This document shows positions 26,750-36,146 of a stretch of 52,661 bases of DNA, one piece after another. The stretch covers positions 1-52,661 of the forward strand of contig JAPLGP010000059.1 in the NCBI GenBank assembly GCA_026390075.1, written 5' to 3'. The notes beneath the pieces are model-generated. The model made no database searches, was not told where the DNA came from, and saw nothing but the letters and a program-made list of their open reading frames with translations. Position 1 is the first letter of the stretch. Each line of letters opens with the position of its first letter. A program made the position numbers and the translations under genes. This DNA comes from Campylobacterales bacterium (GTDB lineage Bacteria; Campylobacterota; Campylobacteria; Campylobacterales; Sulfurimonadaceae).

Positions 26750-27142
26750 TTAAGAGTTTATCTTTATAACTGCATTTGAAAAAATTACGCCATCTACTCC
26801 TAGCAAAGCCATAGTTTCTATCTCACTTTCATCTGTTATGCGAACTAAAATTTTTGCGTCAAAAAGGTATTCGTTTGCAATAGTTTGTGCATGATTCGCC
26901 AATTCACGCGGTACTAAAATATAAGAAGCATGAAGAGACGAAGCATAGATAATTTCTGTAATGTTCATCGCACCAAGAGCAAATGCAATATGGTTGAGAG
27001 ATAAATGTTCGATAATGTCTAAGTTGTCTTCACTAAAATCTATGTATAGAGTGGAAGAAGAAGGCGAATTTTTTATGGCATCAATATCCGATATATGGTA
27101 AAAAGAGCTGCTTTTTATAAATCTATGTCCAAAAATATACAT
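26750..27142 (-). CDS. Hypothetical protein, possible TIM-barrel fragment
   Basis: The 130-residue protein begins MYIFGHRFIKSSSFYHISDI. The last third (ILVRITDESEIETMALLGVDGVIFSNAV) resembles the final strands of glycerophosphodiesterase-like barrels, but no metal-binding residues typical of the enzyme are seen. The ATG at 27142 overlaps the stop of the upstream gene as TAATG, so translation is coupled. Function unknown. Confidence 0.6.
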   Translation of the reverse strand: MYIFGHRFIKSSSFYHISDIDAIKNSPSSSTLYIDFSEDNLDIIEHLSLNHIAFALGAMNITEIIYASSLHASYILVPRELANHAQTIANEYLFDAKILVRITDESEIETMALLGVDGVIFSNAVIKINS

Positions 27143-27348
27143 TACACTTTTCCTATACATTCATTTGAACAGTAATATTTGTTACCACTTAGAATGGCTT
27201 CATCAACTTGTGTATAAGTTCCACATGCCGAGCATTCCACCATTTCATTGACATCTGACCTGTCACTTTTTTTGAGCGGTTTCTTCTTAAAGAAGACGAA
27301 ATAAATTATCACAATAACAGCAATAATCAGTAAAATTTTAAGTACCAT
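27142..27348 (-). CDS. PP0621-type small membrane protein with zinc ribbon
   Basis: The 68-residue protein has one N-terminal membrane helix (residues 2-20) followed by a basic linker and a cysteine motif, CSACGTYT ... YYCSNEC, that could bind zinc or iron. PP0621-type proteins have this layout; function unknown. The start ATG 27348 has a GGAG ribosome site seven bases away. A one-mismatch copy of the 12-base word at 27219-27230 covers one of the cysteine codons. It follows rsmG after two bases. Confidence 0.7.
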   Translation of the reverse strand: MVLKILLIIAVIVIIYFVFFKKKPLKKSDRSDVNEMVECSACGTYTQVDEAILSGNKYYCSNECIGKV

Positions 27349-27350
27349 AA

Positions 27351-27929
27351 TCAATCTCCTTGTATGAGTAAATAGTGTCTATTTTTGGCTTTTATGACTT
27401 TATGTTTGAGTGTTTCATTCACTTCATCATAAACTTTCTCACCCTTATAAAAAAGAAGTTGAGAGTTTGCATCACGGAAACCTTCACTTAGTTTTAGTAG
27501 CATCGCGGTGTCTGTAACAGCTCTTGAAGTGATGAGCTCAAAAATTTCTTTGGGCATATCTTCGACTCTTTTTTTGACAACAGTTACATTTTTAAGCTCT
27601 AAGTCGCCTTTTATAAACTGTAAAAAACTAGCTCTTTTGGCAAGTGGCTCAACGAGTGTCACTTGTGTTTGGGGCAGTGCAAAAGCCAAAATCATACCAG
27701 GAAATCCAGCACCAGTGCCTATATCTAAAAGATTTTTTATTTTTGGTAAAAAGCTGATAGGAAAAACAGCATCATGTATAAAATTATCTATAGTTTTTTC
27801 ATCTTTTGCGCCCGTTAAATTATGGATTTTATTCCATTTAAAAAGGTGTTCTTTGTATTTTTGAATATTGTAAAAAAAATCCTCTGGTAATTCTATTTTA
27901 TCGTGAATAAGTGTCTCTTTTAAGTTCAA
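27351..27929 (-). CDS. rsmG: 16S rRNA (guanine-527-N7) methyltransferase
   Basis: RsmG (GidB) methylates G527 of 16S rRNA; loss gives low-level streptomycin resistance in other bacteria. The S-adenosylmethionine loop [12 protein letters not shown] is at residues 67-78, and ITSRAV near 133 is a family motif. Length (192) is normal for the group. It overlaps the upstream PAS-GGDEF-EAL gene by four bases (ATGA), suggesting one transcript from 30001 to 26128. Confidence 0.94.
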   Translation of the reverse strand: MNLKETLIHDKIELPEDFFYNIQKYKEHLFKWNKIHNLTGAKDEKTIDNFIHDAVFPISFLPKIKNLLDIGTGAGFPGMILAFALPQTQVTLVEPLAKRASFLQFIKGDLELKNVTVVKKRVEDMPKEIFELITSRAVTDTAMLLKLSEGFRDANSQLLFYKGEKVYDEVNETLKHKVIKAKNRHYLLIQGD

Positions 27930-30001
27930 TTCATATCCTGTAGTATTTTTGTAATTTCTTCTGCTGGCATTGGTCTATAATAGAAATACCCTTGTATGCT
28001 CGAACATCCATTTTCAACTAAAAAGTCTCTTTGTTCTTGTGTTTCAACACCCTCCGCGATGAGTTTTAAGTTTAAACTTTTCGCAAGTGCGATAATAGCT
28101 TTTGTGATTGCAACATCATCTTCATCTTCTGGTATATCTCTTACAAAAGATTGGTCAATCTTGAGTTTATCAAGTGGAAATTTTTTCAAATAGGCTAAAG
28201 AAGAGTATCCTGTACCAAAGTCATCGATGGCAAGTTCGATGCCAATATCGCTAATTTGTTTTAATTTTTTTATGGAAGCATCGGGGTTATTCATAACCTG
28301 ACTCTCTGTAACTTCTAGTTCCAGCCACTCAGGTTGAAATCCTAGGAAGTGCATACTCTCTTGAAGTGTTTGTATGAAATCATCTTCAGCGAGTTGTTTC
28401 ATAGCAAGGTTAAGTGATAAAATACCAGGATTTAAGCCATCTTTATACCAAAGAGCAAATTGATTCATTGCTTGTTTCATAACGATGCGGTCAATTTCTA
28501 TGATAAGACCACTCTCTTCAGCTATGGGAATAAATTTACCAGGTGGAACTAAGCCGATTTCAGGAAATTGCCATCGCACAAGAGCTTCCATCCCTGTAAT
28601 TTTTCCATTGAGTGCATTGACTTGAGGTTGAAAATAAACTATAAACTGCTCTTCTTTAATCGCAATTCGTAAATCTCTTTCCATACGAACTCTCTCAAAA
28701 GCCCGTGCCGTCATATCTGCTGAGTAGTATTGAAAATTATCTCTTCCCTCATCTTTTGCCTTGTACATCGCTGTATCTGCATACTTTATTAAATCCTCTT
28801 CATTTTGTGAATCCGTAGGATAGAGACTAATTCCTATGCTTGAGGAGATAAAGAGGGTGTGACCATCAATAATTAAAGGCTCTTTTATTGTTTCAGTAAT
28901 TTTTTGTGCTACGGTTGAAGCGGATTGAAGATTTTTTATATCTTTAAGAATGATGGTAAATTCATCTCCCCCAAGTCTTGCCAAAGTATCTTCAGCTCTT
29001 AGTGCACCTTGAAGTCTGTTTGCAGCTTCTATAAGTACTTTATCCCCTATATGATGTCCTAAGGTATCATTGATTTTTTTAAATTGGTCGAGGTCTATAA
29101 AAAAAAGAGCAAATTGTTCTTTATTTCTTGAGGAGGAGATTACTGTTTGCGTTAATCTATCTCTAAAGAGTGTTCTATTTGGAAGATTTGTGAGTGTGTC
29201 ATGATTTGCTTGATGCGAGAGTATCCGAGCTTGTTTTTCGAGAAGCATTTGCGCTTCTTTTTTGTCGGTAATATCTTGAGAATAGCCTACAATTCCAGAA
29301 AAATCACCATTTCCGTCTTTTACGCTACTTAGAGATATGTCGCATAAAACGGTTGTTCTGTCTTTTTTTATAAGATATGCCTCCATATCATAGTCATTTT
29401 CTTCTTTTAATATTTTGCCAAGAGAATCAAATGAGTAACAGTTTTTATCGTAATAAATTTTTGCTATATTTTGACCTAATATTTCTTCTTCGGTGTAGCC
29501 AAGTAGCTTTTCACTCCCTTTGTTATAGCTAATGATTCTCCCGTGTAAATCTGTTGAGATTACAGACTCATGAATATGTTCTAAAATTTTTGATTGTTGT
29601 TGGTGCTGTAGTTCAAGCTTGATTTGTTCTGATATATCTGTACTAAAGATGATATAAGCGTCTTTACTGTGATACTTTTTTGTGTAAAGATAGGATTGCG
29701 CATAGTAATTAGTTCCATCTTTTCTTTTATGAATAGTTCTATGGAGCATACCTTTGTTGTTATTATTGTTACTGTTATTTAGAAAATTAATTTTATCTAT
29801 TGTAAGTTCAGGATTAATATCAAAAATATTGAGTTGGAACATCTCTTTTTTTGTGTAACCCAAAGCGTTACATGCACCTTTGTTGACATAAAGATAAGTA
29901 AGTGTATTAAAATCTACGATGTATATTTCATTGAGTGCAAATTCTATAATGTCTGAAAGTTCTTTGGAATAATTTTCAGCAGATATCTCAGTACTAAGCA
30001 T
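27926..30001 (-). CDS. PAS-PAS-GGDEF-EAL cyclic di-GMP protein
   Basis: The 691-residue protein has two PAS domains (about 15-125 and 140-250), a GGDEF domain with intact GGDEF at 344-348 and RAED inhibition site at 335-338, and an EAL domain starting EALVR at 472-476. The EAL residues DDFGTGYSS, the lysine in KID and AEGVETQEQ are present, so both activities look possible. No membrane helix is seen, so it is probably a cytoplasmic redox or ligand sensor. It is the third c-di-GMP protein in the window. Confidence 0.93.
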   Translation of the reverse strand: MLSTEISAENYSKELSDIIEFALNEIYIVDFNTLTYLYVNKGACNALGYTKKEMFQLNIFDINPELTIDKINFLNNSNNNNNKGMLHRTIHKRKDGTNYYAQSYLYTKKYHSKDAYIIFSTDISEQIKLELQHQQQSKILEHIHESVISTDLHGRIISYNKGSEKLLGYTEEEILGQNIAKIYYDKNCYSFDSLGKILKEENDYDMEAYLIKKDRTTVLCDISLSSVKDGNGDFSGIVGYSQDITDKKEAQMLLEKQARILSHQANHDTLTNLPNRTLFRDRLTQTVISSSRNKEQFALFFIDLDQFKKINDTLGHHIGDKVLIEAANRLQGALRAEDTLARLGGDEFTIILKDIKNLQSASTVAQKITETIKEPLIIDGHTLFISSSIGISLYPTDSQNEEDLIKYADTAMYKAKDEGRDNFQYYSADMTARAFERVRMERDLRIAIKEEQFIVYFQPQVNALNGKITGMEALVRWQFPEIGLVPPGKFIPIAEESGLIIEIDRIVMKQAMNQFALWYKDGLNPGILSLNLAMKQLAEDDFIQTLQESMHFLGFQPEWLELEVTESQVMNNPDASIKKLKQISDIGIELAIDDFGTGYSSLAYLKKFPLDKLKIDQSFVRDIPEDEDDVAITKAIIALAKSLNLKLIAEGVETQEQRDFLVENGCSSIQGYFYYRPMPAEEITKILQDMN

Positions 30002-30020
30002 CGTAAATCTCCTTAATTTT

Positions 30021-30584
30021 TTAAAAAAAATGTCCCATTTCTTCTTTTTTTGTATTTATATACTCTTCATTATATTTATTCGACTTCATTATAATAGGTA
30101 TTCGCTCAACTATCTCAATGTTACTAATCGAATTTACCTTGTCAGGGTTATTTGTAAGTAATTTTATCTTACTTATATTGAAATGATGTAAAATAAAAGT
30201 AACCATCTCATAAGTTCTCTCATCTGTTCTAAAGCCCAGTTGATGGTTTGCTTCTATGGTGTTATACCCTTTATCTTGGAGAGCGTACGCATTGATTTTA
30301 TTTAAAAGACCAATGTTACGTCCCTCTTGTCTGAGGTAAATTACCATGCCGTTTGTAGCAGCTGCCAGGCTCAAAGCATACTCTAGTTGGTCTCTACAGT
30401 CGCATTTTAAGCTTCCAATCGCATCGCCTGTTAAACACTCTGAGTGAACGCGAACTATTGGAATCTCGTCAAGATTGTCTGTGTAAACTACTAAGTGTTC
30501 TTTTGCACCCTCTTTGAAGGCTTTGACTTTAAAATCACCAAATCTTGTTGGTAGATTTGCTATTTGAGAAATCTCTATATTCAT
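30021..30584 (-). CDS. ribA: GTP cyclohydrolase II
   Basis: RibA opens GTP as the first step of riboflavin synthesis. The zinc cysteines are C50, C61 and C63 (SECLTGDAIGSLKCDC), and the active site RQEGRNIGLLNKI follows near 105. At 187 residues it is the single-domain form, without a fused DHBP synthase. The riboflavin gene ribH lies 15 kb away, so the pathway genes are scattered. No FMN riboswitch is seen upstream. Confidence 0.94.
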   Translation of the reverse strand: MNIEISQIANLPTRFGDFKVKAFKEGAKEHLVVYTDNLDEIPIVRVHSECLTGDAIGSLKCDCRDQLEYALSLAAATNGMVIYLRQEGRNIGLLNKINAYALQDKGYNTIEANHQLGFRTDERTYEMVTFILHHFNISKIKLLTNNPDKVNSISNIEIVERIPIIMKSNKYNEEYINTKKEEMGHFF

Positions 30585-30650
30585 TAATTTAATCTTTAAA
30601 ACGGTAAAATATTTTCAATAAAAAATATTATAGCAAAAAAAAGGTTCAAA

Positions 30651-31625
30651 ATGTTTCAAAGATTTCGTAGAACTCGTTTAAATAAACATCTTCGTGCACT
30701 TGTTCGTGAAACGAGTGTGAGTGTAAATGACTTTATCTATCCTCTTTTTATTCGCAGTGGTGAGGGAATTAAAACAGAGATAGCCTCAATGCTAGGTGTT
30801 TTTCAGATGAGTATTGATGAGGTTTTAAAAGAGTGTGAGGAGTTGAAATCTCTTGGAATATATTCAATTCTTCTTTTTGGGATTCCTGATGTAAAAGACT
30901 CCATAGGTTCAGATTCTTTGTGTGAACATGGGATTATCGCTTCAAGTATTCGTGCTATAAAAGAAGTTCATCCCGATATGTTTGTGGTAACAGATTTATG
31001 TTTTTGCGAATATACAGACCATGGACATTGTGGAATTATTGATATGAAAACGCAGAGTGTAAATAATGATGCAACACTTGAGATTTCAGGACAACAAGCG
31101 GTTATTCATGCACAAGCTGGAGCAGATATGATTGCACCCTCAGGAATGATGGATGGAATTATAGAAACTTTAAGAAGCGCACTTGATGCGGCAGGATTTG
31201 AAAACTTACCGATTATGAGTTACTCAACTAAATTTGCTTCAGGCTACTATGGACCATTTCGTGATGTAGCAGAGTCAGCACCTAGTTTTGGTGACCGTGC
31301 TTCCTACCAGATGGATCCCGCAAATCGTCGTGAAGCTATTAGTGAGAGCATTTCAGATGAGATGCAAGGTGCGGATATTTTGATGGTAAAACCAGCTCTT
31401 GCGTATCTTGACATAGTACGAGAGATAAAAGACAACACTTCCCTTCCGATGGCAGTTTATAATGTAAGTGGAGAGTATGCGATGCTCAAACTTGCACAAA
31501 AACATAATTTGATTGATTATGAGAGAGTGATGATGGAAAATATGATTGCTTTTAAAAGAGCAGGAGCGGATATAATCATCTCATATCACGCAAAAGAAGT
31601 AGCAAAACTGCTAAATCGTAAGTAA
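30651..31625 (+). CDS. hemB: Delta-aminolevulinic acid dehydratase (porphobilinogen synthase)
   Basis: HemB joins two aminolevulinate molecules to porphobilinogen in haem synthesis. The cysteines C117, C119 and C127 ([14 protein letters not shown]) fit the zinc-using form. The Schiff-base lysines are in [13 protein letters not shown] and [10 protein letters not shown]. The 324-residue length is normal. The ATG has an AAAGG ribosome site. The genes hemB and hemJ in this window serve the same pathway but are not adjacent. Confidence 0.96.
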   Translation: MFQRFRRTRLNKHLRALVRETSVSVNDFIYPLFIRSGEGIKTEIASMLGVFQMSIDEVLKECEELKSLGIYSILLFGIPDVKDSIGSDSLCEHGIIASSIRAIKEVHPDMFVVTDLCFCEYTDHGHCGIIDMKTQSVNNDATLEISGQQAVIHAQAGADMIAPSGMMDGIIETLRSALDAAGFENLPIMSYSTKFASGYYGPFRDVAESAPSFGDRASYQMDPANRREAISESISDEMQGADILMVKPALAYLDIVREIKDNTSLPMAVYNVSGEYAMLKLAQKHNLIDYERVMMENMIAFKRAGADIIISYHAKEVAKLLNRK

Positions 31626-31688
31626 TTTTTGTTGCTTTAAAGAAAATTATGATTAAAATATATGACACTTTATTTTTAGGAAAAGAAT

Positions 31689-32609
31689 TTGAGACATTTT
31701 TTAACACTTAGAGATTTTACAAAAGAAGAGATTTTAGAGATTATAGATATTTCTCTTGAGATAAAAAAAGATTTAAAAGCGGGTGTTTACAAAAAACAGC
31801 TAGAAAATCAGACTTTGGCAATGATATTTGAAAAAAGCTCAACAAGAACAAGAGTAAGTTTTGAAGTTGGGATGTATCAGCTTGGTGGACATGCACTGTT
31901 TCTCTCCAATCGTGATATTCATTTAGGTCGTGGCGAACCTGTGAAAGATACTTCTCGTGTCATCTCCGGCATGTGTGATATGGTAATGATACGAACTTTC
32001 AAGCACTCTATGATAGAAGAGTTTGCAAAATACTCAAAAGTTCCTGTCATTAACGGTTTAACTGATTCGTATCATCCTGTGCAACTTTTGGCTGATTATA
32101 TGACGATGGTTGAGTATGGCGTAAATGAAAATGCAATTGTTGCGTACATAGGCGATGGAAATAACATGACCCATTCATGGATGATGTTAGCTGCAAAATT
32201 AGGATTTGAACTTAGGATTGCAACTCCAAAAGGGTATGAAGTCGATGGCAAAATTCTCGAAGAAGCTCTTAAAATAGCGAAAGAAAGTGGTGCAGTTATC
32301 AAAGTTTCAAACGACCCAAAAGAAGCAGTTCATGGGGCTACTATTGTAACAACGGACACTTGGGCTTCTATGGGACAAGAGTCAGAAAAAGAGGAGAGGG
32401 TAAAAGCTTTTCAAGGCTACATGGTCGATGATTTGATGATGTGTTTAGCAAAAAAAGATGCCAAATTTTTACACTGCCTTCCAGCCTACCGAGGGCAAGA
32501 AGTTTCAGCTGAGGTTTTAGAGAGCCACTGTGAAATAGTTTTTAATGAAGCAGAAAACAGACTTCATGCTCAAAAAGGGTTAATGGTTTGGCTGAACAAT
32601 CATAAATGA
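31689..32609 (+). CDS. argF: Ornithine carbamoyltransferase
   Basis: ArgF makes citrulline from ornithine and carbamoyl phosphate in arginine synthesis. The carbamoyl phosphate motif SSTRTR is at residues 50-55 and the ornithine motif [11 protein letters not shown] near the C-terminus. The 306-residue frame starts with TTG at 31689, 7 bases after AGGA; no ATG nearby fits the family start RHFLTLRDF. The stop overlaps the uppP ATG in ATGA. Confidence 0.95.
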   Translation: MRHFLTLRDFTKEEILEIIDISLEIKKDLKAGVYKKQLENQTLAMIFEKSSTRTRVSFEVGMYQLGGHALFLSNRDIHLGRGEPVKDTSRVISGMCDMVMIRTFKHSMIEEFAKYSKVPVINGLTDSYHPVQLLADYMTMVEYGVNENAIVAYIGDGNNMTHSWMMLAAKLGFELRIATPKGYEVDGKILEEALKIAKESGAVIKVSNDPKEAVHGATIVTTDTWASMGQESEKEERVKAFQGYMVDDLMMCLAKKDAKFLHCLPAYRGQEVSAEVLESHCEIVFNEAENRLHAQKGLMVWLNNHK

Positions 32610-33373
32610 CGCTTTTTGACGCACTCATCCTTGGAACACTTGAAGGTCTAACAGAATTTTTACCTATTTCTAGCACGGGACACCTTATTTTAGCTTCGCA
32701 TATTTTAGGGCTAGAACAAACAGTTGCTCATAAAACTTTTGAAGTTGTTATTCAGCTTGGAAGTATTTTGGCAGTTCTGTTTTTGTTTGCACAAAGGCTT
32801 CTTACTAACAAAACGCTCTGGATTAAAATCACAGTTGCATTTTTACCCACAGCTATTTTTGGCTTTTTGTTTTATAAAACTATCAAGTCGCTTTTTGGGA
32901 TAGAAACTGTTTCTATCATGCTTGTTGTAGGCGGTTTTGTATTTCTGATATTAGAATATTTCAGAAGAAATCGTGATGAGAGCAAAGATAAAAGTGTAGA
33001 TGATTTGAGCATCAAAGAGTCTTTCATGATAGGGTTGTTTCAAAGTCTCTCTATGGTTCCAGGAACAAGTCGCTCAGGGGCTACAATGATAGGCGGACTT
33101 TTTGCAGGGTTATCTCGTAAAAGTGCGGCGGAATTCTCTTTTTTACTTGCAATTCCTACGATGTTTGCAGCAACGGCGTATGATTTATACAAAAATAGAG
33201 CAACGATGATAGTGGATGATTACACACTCTTGGCATGTGGATTTGTGACTGCTTTTGTGGTTGCATTTTTTACAGTCCAAGCCATGATGAAGTTTCTTAC
33301 AACGCATACATTTGTGGTTTTTGGGGTTTATAGAATTTTAGTCGGGCTTGTTTTTTGGTTTTTTGTAGTTTAA
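32606..33373 (+). CDS. uppP: Undecaprenyl-diphosphatase (BacA/UppP)
   Basis: UppP removes a phosphate from undecaprenyl diphosphate to recycle the lipid carrier of cell-wall synthesis, and its overproduction gives bacitracin resistance in other bacteria. The catalytic segments are [15 protein letters not shown] at residues 13-27 and [10 protein letters not shown] near 155. About eight membrane helices are seen in 255 residues. It is translationally coupled to argF and ends before an inverted pair of the 12-base word. Confidence 0.95.
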   Translation: MTLFDALILGTLEGLTEFLPISSTGHLILASHILGLEQTVAHKTFEVVIQLGSILAVLFLFAQRLLTNKTLWIKITVAFLPTAIFGFLFYKTIKSLFGIETVSIMLVVGGFVFLILEYFRRNRDESKDKSVDDLSIKESFMIGLFQSLSMVPGTSRSGATMIGGLFAGLSRKSAAEFSFLLAIPTMFAATAYDLYKNRATMIVDDYTLLACGFVTAFVVAFFTVQAMMKFLTTHTFVVFGVYRILVGLVFWFFVV

Positions 33374-33413
33374 CTACTTTGGTTTCCAAGAAGTCTAATA
33401 CAAAATCCTGAGA

Positions 33414-33444
33414 TTCCCACATGCCAAAGTTCGGCATGTGGAAT
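33414..33444. terminator. Inverted pair of TTCCACATGCCA-like words
   Basis: TCCCACATGCCA at 33415-33426 and CGGCATGTGGAA at 33432-33443, each one base from the perfect word, face each other across five bases, giving a stem of nine perfect pairs CCACATGCC/GGCATGTGG. They lie between the convergent ends of uppP and trpS, 41 and nine bases from the two stops. Bidirectional termination is inferred. Confidence 0.7.
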
Positions 33445-33452
33445 ATAACAAT

Positions 33453-34418
33453 TTAGTAATTTATCCCCGTCACTCTTCTTATTTTTTCAATCATTGGCAT
33501 TGCCGCTTCTTTAGCTTTGCTGCTTCCCATTTTTAAAATCTCTCTTACTTCGTTTTGATTTGCTTTAAAATACTCTCTTTTTTCTCGAAAATCTCCAAAA
33601 TATTCCCACATGATATCTGCGAGATAGAGTTTAAAGTGTCCATGCCCTTCGCCACCTTTTTTGTATCTCTCTTGAAGTTCTACAAGTTCATTTTCATTTA
33701 AAAAAAGTTTTGCCATATTGTAAACATTGCAGTTAAGAAACTCTTTTGCTTCTTCAAGGGGTGTATTGTCTGTCACAATTTTTTTGATTGTTTTAAGTTG
33801 CGCTTTTTCTTCACCGAAAATATTGACGGTATTTCCATAACTTTTTGACATCTTTTGCCCATCCGTTCCTGGGACTGTGGCTACATGCTCTTCTACTTTG
33901 AATTCTGGAATTTTGAGGATATCGCCATACTGATTGTTGAACTTTATAGCTATATCTCTTGCTATTTCCACATGCTGGATTTGGTCTTTCCCAACGGGTA
34001 CTATGTCTGGTGAAAAAAGTAAAATATCTGCCGCCATAAGTACTGGATAAGAGAAGAGAGAATGGTTTGTTGCAAAACCTCTCGCTGTTTTATCTTTGTA
34101 ACTGTGCGCGCGTTCAAGGAGTCCCATAGGAGTAAAAGAGGAGAGAATCCAGTAAAGCTCTAAGACTTCTTTCACATCGGATTGAACCCAAAATGTTGAT
34201 TTGTTTGGGTCTATTCCTAGAGATAAAAAGTCGGTTGCTGTTTGCATAGTCAATTGTGATAACTTTTGTCCATCATTTACACTTGTTTGTGCATGATAGT
34301 TTGCTATAAAAGCAAAAGTTTCATTGTTTTTCTGAGCTTCTACCATCTGTTTTATTGAGCCAAAGTAGTTTCCTATATGTAAATCGCCTGAGGGTTGAAT
34401 TCCTGTTAAAAGTCTCAT
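33453..34418 (-). CDS. trpS: Tryptophanyl-tRNA synthetase
   Basis: TrpS charges tRNA-Trp. The class I motifs HIGN (residues 14-17) and KMSKS (near 195) are clear. ATG 34418 starts MRLLTGIQPSGDLHIGNY, the family N-terminus, and has an AGGAA ribosome site; a further 57 bases of open frame upstream are not supported. Length is 321 residues. An imperfect copy of the 12-base word lies at 33966. Confidence 0.96.
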   Translation of the reverse strand: MRLLTGIQPSGDLHIGNYFGSIKQMVEAQKNNETFAFIANYHAQTSVNDGQKLSQLTMQTATDFLSLGIDPNKSTFWVQSDVKEVLELYWILSSFTPMGLLERAHSYKDKTARGFATNHSLFSYPVLMAADILLFSPDIVPVGKDQIQHVEIARDIAIKFNNQYGDILKIPEFKVEEHVATVPGTDGQKMSKSYGNTVNIFGEEKAQLKTIKKIVTDNTPLEEAKEFLNCNVYNMAKLFLNENELVELQERYKKGGEGHGHFKLYLADIMWEYFGDFREKREYFKANQNEVREILKMGSSKAKEAAMPMIEKIRRVTGINY

Positions 34419-34547
34419 AAAATTTTCCTGATTTTTTTGTGGCATTATACCAAAGCCATTTAACATAAATGACATTTTCAGCTTACTTTTGTTATTATAA
34501 AGTCATAAAACATTTGGCATGTGCAATGCCAGTAAAAAGGATTCGTT

Positions 34548-34877
34548 ATGAATGTAAAAATTCACGCAAAAGGTGTAACTCTTCATGAACATGCAAAGGC
34601 TCACATAGAAGCTGCAGTTGAGGGGTTTAGAAAGTATCAGTTGGAGATAACAACTGTGAATGTAAATGTTGCTTCTGAGAAGAAAGGTGTTGCGATTGAG
34701 TTTGATATTCATATTGCTCATGCGCAGCCAGTTGTTATTAGCCAAGGTGACAGTGATTTAGACACTGCGATAGATTTAGCGATAGAGCGAGCTTCAAAAG
34801 CACTTCGTCGTTTACATGATAAAGTAGTGGATAAACATGCTGTTTCTGTAAAAGATTTAGAAACAGTAGAGGTATAA
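34548..34877 (+). CDS. hpf: Ribosome hibernation-promoting factor, short form
   Basis: The 109-residue protein has the beta-alpha fold of HPF/RaiA (MNVKIHAKGVTLHEHAKAHIE, SDLDTAIDLAIERASKALRRLHDKV). It binds the small ribosomal subunit and stops translation in resting cells. It lacks the extra dimerising domain of the long form. An AAAAGGA site precedes the ATG. A near copy of the 12-base word, TGGCATGTGCAA, lies at 34515-34526 in the leader. Confidence 0.9.
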   Translation: MNVKIHAKGVTLHEHAKAHIEAAVEGFRKYQLEITTVNVNVASEKKGVAIEFDIHIAHAQPVVISQGDSDLDTAIDLAIERASKALRRLHDKVVDKHAVSVKDLETVEV

Positions 34878-34881
34878 AAAT

Positions 34882-35493
34882 ATGAAAAAAATAATTCTTT
34901 CTTCTTTGTTGGTTCTCTCAACCCTTGCGTCGGCAGATGGTGATTATAGTGTGCGTCTTTCAGGTGGAATTGCTTCTGCTAGTAATTTTGATAAGCTTTT
35001 TACATTTCAAGGTTTTAACACAAGTCCTTATGACACAAAAACTTATGGCGTTACGGGCGGATATAGAATCTATAAAGATATAGCAGGTTTACCTTTTGAC
35101 TTGTACGCAAATGGCGGTTTGAATTATTACGATGAAAGGGGCTACCAAGATAATTTTTTTGGTGCTGATGTGTATGCAAAAGTTATCTATAAATTGAACG
35201 CTTTTTCAAATGAGTTCCGAATTGGTTTGGCGGAGGGTATGTCCTATGTTGGTTCAATTCCACATGTAGAGATGCAAGAAGCAATTGATAGAAAGGATGC
35301 TCATTCAAATTTACTCAATTATATGGAACTTACATTTGACTTTGATATAGGAAAATTAGCTAGAGTAAAAAGTATGGAAAATCTCTATTTAGGTTACTTA
35401 ATAAAACATCGTTCAGGTATGTATGGCGTTTACAACAATGTAAGAGATGGTGGTTCAAACTACAACTGTGCATATATTGAGAAGAAATTCTAA
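34882..35493 (+). CDS. Outer-membrane beta-barrel protein
   Basis: The 203-residue protein has a signal peptide (MKKIILSSLLVLSTLASA) and alternating strands ending in a terminal phenylalanine (YIEKKF). The segment IKHRSGMYGVYNNVRDGGSNY is reminiscent of PagL-like lipid A deacylases, but the active-site His-Ser pair is not certain. It is closely spaced after hpf and before hemJ, so the three may share a transcript. Function unknown. Confidence 0.6.
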   Translation: MKKIILSSLLVLSTLASADGDYSVRLSGGIASASNFDKLFTFQGFNTSPYDTKTYGVTGGYRIYKDIAGLPFDLYANGGLNYYDERGYQDNFFGADVYAKVIYKLNAFSNEFRIGLAEGMSYVGSIPHVEMQEAIDRKDAHSNLLNYMELTFDFDIGKLARVKSMENLYLGYLIKHRSGMYGVYNNVRDGGSNYNCAYIEKKF

Positions 35494-35496
35494 ATA

Positions 35497-35946
35497 ATGC
35501 TGTATAACTGGATAATTTGGTTTCATCTTTTATCTCTTATTTCTTGGTTTGCAGTTCTTTTTTACTTACCAAGACTTTTTGTATATCATGCAGAGAACAA
35601 AGACAATGCAGGGTTTGTAGAAGTAATCAAAGTTATGGAATTTAAAATTTATCAGTACATCGGTGTTCCTGCTATGTGGGCAACTGTGATAAGCGGAGTG
35701 GTTTTAATTTTCTTATCCTCATCGCACTATGGCGGAGTAAATTTACTCTCTACTGGTGGATGGCTTCATACTAAAATTCTTTTTGTGGTTTTTTTGATGG
35801 TTTATTTTTTCTCTTTAGGAGTTTTTAGAAAAAAACTTTTAGAAGATAAGTGTGTGAAAGGCGGGAAGTTTTTTCGTTTTTATAATGAAGTTCCAACATT
35901 GCTTTTGATGGTAATTGTTGCGATGGTAATTGTAAGACCGTTTTAA
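35497..35946 (+). CDS. hemJ: Protoporphyrinogen oxidase HemJ
   Basis: HemJ oxidises protoporphyrinogen IX in haem synthesis at the inner membrane. The 149-residue protein has four membrane helices and the family segment LISWFAVLFYLPRLFVYH with its conserved histidine near residue 28. It begins three bases after the beta-barrel gene. Other enzymes of this step (HemG, HemY) are not seen. Confidence 0.88.
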   Translation: MLYNWIIWFHLLSLISWFAVLFYLPRLFVYHAENKDNAGFVEVIKVMEFKIYQYIGVPAMWATVISGVVLIFLSSSHYGGVNLLSTGGWLHTKILFVVFLMVYFFSLGVFRKKLLEDKCVKGGKFFRFYNEVPTLLLMVIVAMVIVRPF

Positions 35947-35974
35947 AAATGTTATGTATGAAAACAGTTCGTTC

Positions 35975-36075
35975 GTCATTGCGAGCGAAGCGAAGCAATC
36001 TTGGGTTTTAGAGATACTTTTTATATAAAAACTGTTCTTACACAAATTAGATTGCTTCGCTTCGCTCGCAATGAC
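35975..36075. repeat. Dispersed repeat, copy B: perfect 27-base inverted repeat
   Basis: The arm 35975-36001 (starts GTCATTGCGAGCG, ends GCAATCT) is perfectly complementary to 36049-36075, with 47 bases between. The arms share the sequence of copies A and C. It lies between hemJ and the convergent der gene. A small hairpin AGTCT/AGACT at 36105-36120 follows. No transposase is nearby. Structure suggests a miniature mobile element or palindromic repeat unit. Confidence 0.85.
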
Positions 36076-36146
36076 GGTAATGTGCTAAAGAAGAATGACG
36101 AATCAGTCTTAAGTTAGACTAAAGGTCTATTGTGAAAGAAAAGTGG

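Noticed and set aside
33453-34475. A longer trpS starting at 34475
   Set aside because: The added residues do not match the family, and ATG 34418 has a good ribosome site and the usual N-terminus.
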